DNA of 61,221 nucleotides, from contig CAJULX010000011.1 in the NCBI GenBank assembly GCA_910587245.1, positions 1 to 61,221 on the forward strand. Direction: 5' to 3'. The notes under the pieces are model-generated. The model ran no database searches, was not told the DNA's origin, and saw only the letters and a program-made list of their open reading frames with translations. Each line of letters starts with the position of its first letter. Positions within the stretch are counted from its first letter, which is position 1. Source of the stretch: Candidatus Gastranaerophilales bacterium. Its GTDB lineage: Bacteria > Cyanobacteriota > Vampirovibrionia > Gastranaerophilales > Gastranaerophilaceae. The position numbers and the translations under genes are program-made. Below are positions 16,553 to 23,191 of the stretch, in pieces.

Positions 16553-18643
16553 TTAAATATTATTTTGCTTTGCATTATTTAAAAAATCATTAAAATTTAT
16601 TCCGGCAGGGCTTATATTTTGTGTGGATTGTACTTGCTGCACTTCCACATCAGGAGTTTCAGCCGCTTGTGTTTCTTTGTTTTGATTTCTTGAATGTAAA
16701 ATATATGAGTATATAAGCATTCCTGCGGCGGCTGTTATGGCTCCGCCTATAATGAGGGGTTTTATATATTTATTATTTTTTAATCCGCTTTGTGTTCCGT
16801 TATCGTATAAAATATCTCTGAATTTTACTATTTTTTTATAAAGTTTCGGTTCTGTTTTATCCAGCCCTTTTGCTTTGAAGACTTTTTCAAGGCTGTCCAT
16901 TATATTAAATCCGTAGCCCTCCTGAACCGCTTTGTGGTATACCTCTTTATAGTTTTCAGGTATTTTGTATGCAAAATTCTTTTCGGGGTGTACTGTTGTA
17001 TTTTGACCATGCATATTAAAGCGTTCTTCCCGCCCGAAAACATCCATATAGAACATCATATTATTCTTTGCTGTCATGGGTTCTGCCCATTTGGCTTTTG
17101 CGTACTCCACAGGGTCACTCAGACTTTTTGGGTCAAGTTTTAAAATATCTGCAAGAGGCTTAACCGCGCCTTCTCTGTGAAATCTGTCTCCGCCTGTAAT
17201 GGCGTCATCCCGCATATTGTTTGCTATTTGTCTTAAGGGCTGTGTATCATGGTTTCCTACGCCTACAACAAATTTATCAGGTGACCAGCCTCGCTTTAAA
17301 AATGCGTCATTTGAGCCCCAGACATCATACGGAGTGTCATGCATAAATGCTGTGTCGTAAACGCCAACTCGGTCTTTAACCTCATCAAGGAGTCTGCCTG
17401 TTTTAAATGCGGCGCTCTGCTGATAATCCGATTTAAATATTTCACCGCCCTGAAATTCATAAATAAGATTATTTAAATCGTAATCTTTTCCTTTTGTATC
17501 TTTTATGGTTTGTTCAATAAGTTTTAAAACACTGTCGCCTAAATATTTTGTTTCATAGCCCCCAGCATAGTGGTGCAGCTTTGGCTTAACATATGCCCAG
17601 CCCACATCAAAGCGGATGCTGTCATATCTTTTGGCACATAATTCAACTTTTCTTTTTAGCAGCTGTGCACTTGCGCTTTTCGGGTCTTTTATCGTGTCAT
17701 AATTCAAGCTTAGTATATGCCAGTTTCTTTCTCCTATAAATGTATCTCTGCTAAATGCCGCAGGATTTGCCCAGATTTCATCTTTTGAGAAATTAATTTC
17801 ACAATCGCCTATGAGTTTAATTCCCATATCGTTAAGGCTTTTTTTGCCGATTGCAAGGTGTTTATCTGCCATAAATTGTTTAAATTTATAGTATTCCGCT
17901 TCATCCGGGTTTTCTTTTAAAATCTCTGCAATTCTTGTTTTTCTATCCTCGGCAGGCACAACGCTTTCATAAAGATAACCGTCAATCCCCTGCCAGAAAG
18001 AGCAGTCATCGGTTCCGTGTTTTTTTGAAAGTATTTTATAAACACATTTAGGTTCAAGCCAGTCGTTGTTTTCTGTAATATATGAAGAAAATTCTTTTTT
18101 AAGCTGTGTTTGACCGTCAATATTTTTAAAACGCTCAAAAGCTTTTCGCAGTGCCTTTTCTTGCGCTCCCCATTCTTCCGTTACGTTTTTATTGTTTACA
18201 ATTGTATCTTTATCAGGTAAAGTATTTGAATTTACAACTTCCCTGTATTCTTCGGGCAGTAAGATTTTGCCAAATTCTTCCTGTATGAGTAATTCAAGAT
18301 TAATTTGATGATTTCCAAGTGAAAGGGCCGTGCTTGAATAAGGTGAATATAGTCCGTTATTTGAATGCAGTTCGCCTTGCGGAAGTACTTCGACTCTGTT
18401 AAAACCGAGATATGGCTGCATAGAGCTGAAAAATTCTTTTGCGGAATTTGACGAAAGATTGCCAACCCCTGTATTTGTAGCAGCTGTCTGCGGTAAACAG
18501 CTGTCAGGTACAATAAAGATTGACTGCCCTGTTTGCCCTGCAAGGCGCTTTCCTTTATCGCGCACGGCAATGAATTCCTTTAATTCTTTTGAATTCAAGG
18601 CTCTTTTAAAGCTTATATTTTTGTTTATTGAACCAACTAACAC
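16553..18643 (-). CDS. GH77-like 4-alpha-glucanotransferase with N-terminal tag and C-terminal membrane anchor
   Basis: 696 aa. Resembles MalQ-type 4-alpha-glucanotransferase (GH77) in divergent form: LPQGELHSNNGLYSPYSS, the strand RFDVGWAYVKPK (likely nucleophile Asp), NLIYEFQGGE (likely acid/base Glu) and VGNHDTQPL. Two added features are unusual: an N-terminal tag NISFK (residues 9-13), and one transmembrane helix near residues 629-649 followed by a 45-residue polar tail. There is no signal peptide, so the catalytic part should be cytosolic and tail-anchored. The start codon is GTG and the Shine-Dalgarno is weak. The glycogen-synthase-like protein at 29136 has the same build. Function from motifs only. 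Confidence 0.72.
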   Translation of the reverse strand: MLVGSINKNISFKRALNSKELKEFIAVRDKGKRLAGQTGQSIFIVPDSCLPQTAATNTGVGNLSSNSAKEFFSSMQPYLGFNRVEVLPQGELHSNNGLYSPYSSTALSLGNHQINLELLIQEEFGKILLPEEYREVVNSNTLPDKDTIVNNKNVTEEWGAQEKALRKAFERFKNIDGQTQLKKEFSSYITENNDWLEPKCVYKILSKKHGTDDCSFWQGIDGYLYESVVPAEDRKTRIAEILKENPDEAEYYKFKQFMADKHLAIGKKSLNDMGIKLIGDCEINFSKDEIWANPAAFSRDTFIGERNWHILSLNYDTIKDPKSASAQLLKRKVELCAKRYDSIRFDVGWAYVKPKLHHYAGGYETKYLGDSVLKLIEQTIKDTKGKDYDLNNLIYEFQGGEIFKSDYQQSAAFKTGRLLDEVKDRVGVYDTAFMHDTPYDVWGSNDAFLKRGWSPDKFVVGVGNHDTQPLRQIANNMRDDAITGGDRFHREGAVKPLADILKLDPKSLSDPVEYAKAKWAEPMTAKNNMMFYMDVFGREERFNMHGQNTTVHPEKNFAYKIPENYKEVYHKAVQEGYGFNIMDSLEKVFKAKGLDKTEPKLYKKIVKFRDILYDNGTQSGLKNNKYIKPLIIGGAITAAAGMLIYSYILHSRNQNKETQAAETPDVEVQQVQSTQNISPAGINFNDFLNNAKQNNI

Positions 18644-18657
18644 AACATTATGGTAAA

Positions 18658-18679
18658 ACGTATAAAGAGATAAATTTGC
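18658..18679 (-). promoter_or_regulatory. Shared 22-nt upstream block (copy 1)
   Basis: On the plus strand it begins ACGTAT and ends ATTTGC exactly 22 bases later, the spacing found also at 32180, 45202 and 45875 upstream of other tagged genes. It is the most diverged copy and lies only 15 bases from the GTG start. Confidence 0.4.
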
Positions 18680-18696
18680 CCTATGATTTTGAAGTA

Positions 18697-19650
18697 TTAA
18701 AATATATTAAGTTGTTTGCCGTTGCAATTCTTTTCCATAATTGATTTTACTTTACGCTCGGTTATTTTATCTTGCAAGGAATCAATTTTATTGCAAAGCA
18801 TAGGGGAATTGCAGTCATACTTTGCATAATTGATATCAACCTGTTTTTGATTAAAATTAGCATAGCAATACCTGCATCCGTTTTTGCAGGTGTTATATGC
18901 GCCTATATCTATACTTTCCACACAGCCGCATTCTTTCCTTTGATTTTTATCTTTGGAAACTTTGAACTTATAATCGGTGAGCTTTTCCATTAAATCAGCA
19001 TCTATACAGCGGGCATGTTTTATTTGAAATTCGCTTAAATCAATATTTTCCGAGCAGGTATCAATATCTAAATCGTACGAATGTGCAATCTCGGATAAAT
19101 TCTTTGCTAAAATCCTTATAAGCTGCTCGTTAAATGGTGTTATATTGCATCCGCTCAAATTTTTTTCCGTTTTTTTATATAAATCCAAAAAACTAATTGT
19201 ACATTTTTCAGTATAATCGGATAATTGTTTTGCAATTTTTTCAAAATTTTTGGTGTGGTAATCAATTGTATATTTATCATTTAATAAAATTGGGTCATAA
19301 CGCCAAATAACTCTGTTTTTTCCTATTTTATCCGATAATTTTTTAAATGTTTGAATTACATATTTTCCCTTTTTTGGTACATTTTCTTCAATATCACTAT
19401 CGTATGATGTTAATGTAAATTGAAAATAATAATTGTAATCTTTAAGTTTATCAAGCTTTAATAGTAGAGGTTCAGGATTTTTTGTCCAAAAAACAATAAA
19501 ATCAACAACATCGGGAGTAAGCTTTATTTTGCTTGCCTGATGAATATTTAACGGATTTCTTACAAGGGCATAACCCTCTTGAAGTCTGTTTAAAAACCAA
19601 TCGGAATAGAATGCGGGTATATCTGTTCTTCTGCTTGCACTAATTATCAT
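18697..19650 (-). CDS. DUF1848 family protein
   Basis: 317 aa. Begins MIISASRRTDIPAFYSDWF, the hallmark of DUF1848 (Pfam PF08902), with DFIVFWTKNPEPLL and VIWRYDPILL following. The C-terminal region has CGC...YNTCKNGCRYCYA, whose CxxxCxYC spacing is the radical-SAM type 4Fe-4S binding pattern, placed late in the sequence. The reaction is unknown. It overlaps the upstream methyltransferase-like gene by 11 bases, so the two are translated as a unit. Both are AT-rich like their neighbours. Confidence 0.85.
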   Translation of the reverse strand: MIISASRRTDIPAFYSDWFLNRLQEGYALVRNPLNIHQASKIKLTPDVVDFIVFWTKNPEPLLLKLDKLKDYNYYFQFTLTSYDSDIEENVPKKGKYVIQTFKKLSDKIGKNRVIWRYDPILLNDKYTIDYHTKNFEKIAKQLSDYTEKCTISFLDLYKKTEKNLSGCNITPFNEQLIRILAKNLSEIAHSYDLDIDTCSENIDLSEFQIKHARCIDADLMEKLTDYKFKVSKDKNQRKECGCVESIDIGAYNTCKNGCRYCYANFNQKQVDINYAKYDCNSPMLCNKIDSLQDKITERKVKSIMEKNCNGKQLNIF

Positions 19651-20557
19651 TATTGCCCCCGATTTTTATAAGAAGCTGAACACCTGTACATTCTTTCGGG
19701 AGTCCTGTTTGGTAATTTAATATGGCGGGTGTATCTTTAAAAAACCAGTTTGAATCGTTATGTTTTTGCCAAAAATCTTCTTTGTGTTTACAGTTTGTAT
19801 TGTCAAAGTATCTTATCTGTGTTTCACACTTTATATTATTCTTGGCGATGTTGTCCCGAAAGGTATTAATCCACTTATCTCTTGCGCAATACCAGCTGTT
19901 TATATCATTTATTATTATAATTAAATTTTTTGCCCTGCGTTTAATTATGTTTGAGTTTAAATCGTCAAAAAAAGTTTCGAGGCTGTTTTGAAAACGCGAG
20001 TCATTTTTCTTGTTAAGAGTGGAAAAGAGATTTTGTATTACCAGAATATTAGTATTTTTAATGGGTTTTTCTTTTATTTTTTCAAAAACATCCTGATAGA
20101 ATATATTGTACTTATCATTTTCATTTTTTATTTTGTTGATTTTCTTATTAATAGCATCCCAGCCTGTTGAAATATCAATGCCTTTGTAATGTATCATTTT
20201 CTCCGGGCAATGCTGATTTCTAAAAGCATTAAAAGCAATATAGTCTGATGAGGGACCGCAGCCCAGTGATAATACATTAAACCTTTTGTTTTGCAATATT
20301 TTTTCTTTTAAAAAATCACATTCAAGCGCATGTAATGCTTCAGATGCATATTTATTCAGAAATCTGCAAACATAATAAGATGTTAGTTTTTCGCAGTCAT
20401 AATTAGTGCGCACTTCACCATTACGATGAATTTCATAAGAACATTCGGAACAGCCTCCGCTGCATCGTCCATTATCTCTCGAACAATTATTGCACTTATA
20501 TGTGCTGTGAAAATTATCACAATGATTGATAAGTGTGTTGTAGAGCGAGTCCTTCAT
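19640..20557 (-). CDS. Cysteine-rich SAM-dependent methyltransferase-like protein
   Basis: 305 aa. Residues ~21-42 pack six cysteines (KCNNCSRDNGRCSGGCSECSY), a probable Zn or Fe-S site. Residues ~93-135 look like a class I methyltransferase core: NVLSLGCGPSSDY (motif I) and HYKGIDIS, with an Asp after strand 2; later ILVIQNLFSTL and LIIIINDINSW fit strands 4 and 5. The family is not recognised. TACAAT lies exactly six bases before the ATG and there is no Shine-Dalgarno, so it is probably leaderless. It is cotranscribed with the DUF1848 gene, and the tRNA-Gln terminator lies just upstream. Confidence 0.68.
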   Translation of the reverse strand: MKDSLYNTLINHCDNFHSTYKCNNCSRDNGRCSGGCSECSYEIHRNGEVRTNYDCEKLTSYYVCRFLNKYASEALHALECDFLKEKILQNKRFNVLSLGCGPSSDYIAFNAFRNQHCPEKMIHYKGIDISTGWDAINKKINKIKNENDKYNIFYQDVFEKIKEKPIKNTNILVIQNLFSTLNKKNDSRFQNSLETFFDDLNSNIIKRRAKNLIIIINDINSWYCARDKWINTFRDNIAKNNIKCETQIRYFDNTNCKHKEDFWQKHNDSNWFFKDTPAILNYQTGLPKECTGVQLLIKIGGNNDN

Positions 20558-20585
20558 AAAGTTATTGTATCATGGCAGAAATAAA

Positions 20586-20609
20586 AAAACGACTCAAATG
20601 AGTCGTTTT
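20586..20609 (-). terminator. Terminator of tRNA-Gln
   Basis: AAAACGACTCA (20586-20596) pairs perfectly with TGAGTCGTTTT (20599-20609); read on the minus strand a run of seven T follows. Confidence 0.88.
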
Positions 20610-20622
20610 GAATTTTATAATT

Positions 20623-20698
20623 TGGCTGGGACGGAAGGATTCGAACCTCCGAGATGGCTGGACCAAAACCAGCTGCCTTACCACTTGGCGACGTCCCA
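20623..20698 (-). tRNA. tRNA-Gln (anticodon UUG) with encoded CCA
   Basis: Acceptor TGGGACG/CGTCCCA, anticodon loop TTTTGGT, T arm GGAGG-TTCGAAT-CCTTC, discriminator G followed by CCA. It is the only tRNA in the window with CCA in the DNA. Confidence 0.95.
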
Positions 20699-20832
20699 TC
20701 ACAAGTATTATCTTATTCAAAGCACCGTTTAATGTCAAGAGTTTTTTAATCAATAATTATAATATATCTAAACGATATGTATTGATAATATTTTAAGAAA
20801 AATACAGTTGAAAATATTGTATAAAGATACAA

Positions 20833-21672
20833 TTAACGCGTTCTTAAAACCTTAACAATGGCGTCAATAAACATAAGTGCAATTTCTTCAATGTATTGCT
20901 GGGTTGTAAGACCGTTTATAACAATATCTGCCATTTCCATAGTGGGGCGGATATATCTGAATGCCGTCTGGTTAACATCATGGAACTGCATATCGGCTGC
21001 CTTGCCTATTTTTCCGCGGGTAATGGCGCGTGCATACCATCTTTCCTTAATTATTTCAAAGGGGGTATAAACATAAATTTTTACATCAACAATATCGCGC
21101 ATGCATTCGTTTAGAACGTATAAACCTTCATTAAGAATGATTTTTGCAGGTTTTTTGATAACCGAATCTTTTTTACTTTCGCATGTAACAAAATCATAAT
21201 ACGGAGAATAAACAGTCTCACCGTTTTTAAGCTTAATAAGATGTTCTTTCATTAAGTTTAAATCAATTGCATCGGGTGTATCAAAGCTAAAACCTGTTTT
21301 AAACAGTTCTTCATAGCTTCCTGCTTCAGTCAGTTCTTTGGAAGCATCTTTATAATAATCATCACAGCAAATAACAGTGTAGGCATTATCCGTATCCGTT
21401 TTAATGCAGGCTTTTGCCGTGTTTTTAACAAGCGTAGTTTTTCCTGAAGCGGATTCTCCCGCGATTGACATTAAAAATGTGGAATTTTTTTCCAGAATTG
21501 CTTTGCGGGCAATTTTAAATATAAAAGCCTCGTTTATTCTTAAAATAAGGGGCTGCTTTTGCTGTTTATCATAAGCGATGACTTCGCGTATATTCTCCAA
21601 AATCTTTGCAAGAAAAGGCATATCATCCATTTTCATGTTTTGAGAGGTTTGGTTTTCCGTATTATTATTCAT
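20833..21672 (-). CDS. Uridine kinase/phosphoribulokinase-type P-loop kinase
   Basis: 279 aa. Walker A GESASGKTT near residue 73, CDDYY (the Asp-Tyr-Tyr of uridine kinases) near 103, FDTPDAIDL, and a late VYTPFEIIKERWYARAITRGK lid. This fits the PRK/Udk family, which phosphorylates uridine, cytidine or a related small molecule. A ~55-residue N-terminal extension is not in standard Udk, so the exact substrate is open. TAAAAT sits six bases from the ATG with no Shine-Dalgarno. The upstream 83-aa gene (61-base gap) is in the same direction and may share a transcript. Confidence 0.82.
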   Translation of the reverse strand: MNNNTENQTSQNMKMDDMPFLAKILENIREVIAYDKQQKQPLILRINEAFIFKIARKAILEKNSTFLMSIAGESASGKTTLVKNTAKACIKTDTDNAYTVICCDDYYKDASKELTEAGSYEELFKTGFSFDTPDAIDLNLMKEHLIKLKNGETVYSPYYDFVTCESKKDSVIKKPAKIILNEGLYVLNECMRDIVDVKIYVYTPFEIIKERWYARAITRGKIGKAADMQFHDVNQTAFRYIRPTMEMADIVINGLTTQQYIEEIALMFIDAIVKVLRTR

Positions 21673-21732
21673 AAAAATATTTTACACTAAAAAACAAACA
21701 AAAATTCAGTTGCATTCATAAAATTTAACAAA

Positions 21733-21984
21733 CTATTCTTCAAAATTTATAATTTCAGCCTGCGCCTGATTTGCTTCTTCAATAAGCCTGTATGCCATAT
21801 ATGCGCCTGCGGCAACAGCTTTAGGGTCAAGCTCCGTTTTGTTTGCAAGTTCAATAATAGCTGAATTTAATTCGGGATTTTCATCTTTAATGTAATGTAT
21901 CATTGATTTGCGCCAGGTGCCTATATCAACAAGCATTTCATCAAGAACTTTATTATAATTTTCTACATCAATTTCGGGTAACAT
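21733..21984 (-). CDS. Small acidic protein of unknown function
   Basis: 83 aa, soluble, mostly helical and acidic (MLPEIDVENYNKVLDEMLVD...AYRLIEEANQAQAEIINFEE). No recognised domain, no cysteines. It is divergent from mnmA, with 56 bases between the starts. It probably heads a two-gene unit with the kinase. Weak AAAG before the ATG. Confidence 0.65.
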   Translation of the reverse strand: MLPEIDVENYNKVLDEMLVDIGTWRKSMIHYIKDENPELNSAIIELANKTELDPKAVAAGAYMAYRLIEEANQAQAEIINFEE

Positions 21985-22040
21985 ACTTTAATTCTAACGA
22001 TTTTAATTTCGCGTGTCAATTTTTGTGTTAAAATTCCGAT

Positions 22041-23117
22041 ATGGAAAACAAAGATTTAACAGTTCTTGTCGGGGTTTCGGGCGGGGTTGATTCTGCCGTT
22101 TGCGCCTTAAAATTAAAACAGGCCGGCTATAACGTTATCGGCGCTATGATGAAGGTTTATGACGGCGAGATAAAAACTATTGCAAATTCCTGCTACGGTG
22201 CTGATAAAAATAAGGAAATTGCCGATGCTAAGGCAGTCTGCAATAAAATAGGAATTGAATTTCACCTTATTGATTGTGCTAAAGAATTTGACAGACTTGT
22301 TTTTGAGAAATTTAAAAGCGAATACAAGAGCGGAAGAACACCAAACCCTTGTATTTTGTGCAATCCGCTTATAAAATTTGATATGTTTCCCAAGCTTGCA
22401 AGGGAATCAGGGCTTAAATTCGATAAATTTGCAACAGGGCACTATGCAAGGATAGAATACAACACCAAGCTTAATAAATACCTTTTAAAGCAAGGTGTAA
22501 ATCAAAAAAAAGATCAGACATATTTTCTTTATAAACTGGGGCAGGAAAAACTTAAAAATATTTTATTTCCGCTCGGCGGTTTTGAAAAAGAGGATGTAAG
22601 GGCTTTTGCCGAAAAAAACGGGTTGATTGTGTACAATAAAACAGACAGTCAGGATTTTTACAAAGGAAATTATGCCGAAATTATCAATGCCAAAGAAAAT
22701 GCGGGCAATATAAGACATATAAGCGGTAAAATTTTAGGCAGGCATAAAGGTATTTTTAACTATACAATCGGGCAGAGAAAAGGGTTGAAAATAGCTTATG
22801 ATAATCCATTGTATGTAATCAGATTTGATTTAGACAATAACGAAGTAATTGTCGGTGAAAAAGAGCATACTTTTTCCAAGACTCTTTTTGCAAAGGATGT
22901 ATGCTGGACATTTTATGATGAGGCGCCTGAATTTATTATTGCAAGTGCTAAAATTCGTTCTGCAGGACAGAAGACGGATTGCAAAATTTATGCTGAATCT
23001 GATGGCGTGCGTGTTGAATTTTTGGAGCCGCAGAATGCAATTACACCCGGGCAGGCTGTTGTGTTTTATGATGGGGATACGGTTCTTGGCGGCGGAACTA
23101 TAGAGTATTCCATTTGA
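22041..23117 (+). CDS. mnmA: MnmA-type tRNA 2-thiouridylase lacking the second catalytic cysteine
   Basis: 358 aa. MnmA makes the 2-thio group of U34 in tRNA-Lys, -Glu and -Gln. Seen: PP-loop SGGVDS near residue 11, GRTPNPCILCNPLIKF near 100 (first catalytic Cys, here in a CxxC), GHYAR, KDQTYFLYKL, and C-terminal barrel with TIGQRKGL. In E. coli MnmA the persulfide-carrying Cys199 lies in DSxGICFIG; the equivalent stretch here is TDSQDFYKGNYAEII (near 200) with no cysteine. So the classic two-cysteine mechanism cannot apply as drawn. It may be a variant or Fe-S-dependent form, or a paralogue. TAAAAT is six bases before the ATG (probably leaderless). Confidence 0.85.
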   Translation: MENKDLTVLVGVSGGVDSAVCALKLKQAGYNVIGAMMKVYDGEIKTIANSCYGADKNKEIADAKAVCNKIGIEFHLIDCAKEFDRLVFEKFKSEYKSGRTPNPCILCNPLIKFDMFPKLARESGLKFDKFATGHYARIEYNTKLNKYLLKQGVNQKKDQTYFLYKLGQEKLKNILFPLGGFEKEDVRAFAEKNGLIVYNKTDSQDFYKGNYAEIINAKENAGNIRHISGKILGRHKGIFNYTIGQRKGLKIAYDNPLYVIRFDLDNNEVIVGEKEHTFSKTLFAKDVCWTFYDEAPEFIIASAKIRSAGQKTDCKIYAESDGVRVEFLEPQNAITPGQAVVFYDGDTVLGGGTIEYSI

Positions 23118-23138
23118 AAAGCTCTTTATACATGTTAA

Positions 23139-23164
23139 AAAGCAGGGTATTTTTACCCTGCTTT
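23139..23164. terminator. Bidirectional terminator, mnmA and Ser-Asp repeat gene
   Basis: AAAGCAGGGTA (23139-23149), TTTT loop, TACCCTGCTTT (23154-23164); perfect 11-bp stem between convergent genes. Confidence 0.9.
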
Positions 23165-23191
23165 AATTTATATAAGTTCTTATGATTAATA

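Noticed and set aside
18697..20698. A genomic island inserted at tRNA-Gln
   Set aside because: No direct repeat of the tRNA end, no integrase, and base composition like the neighbours.
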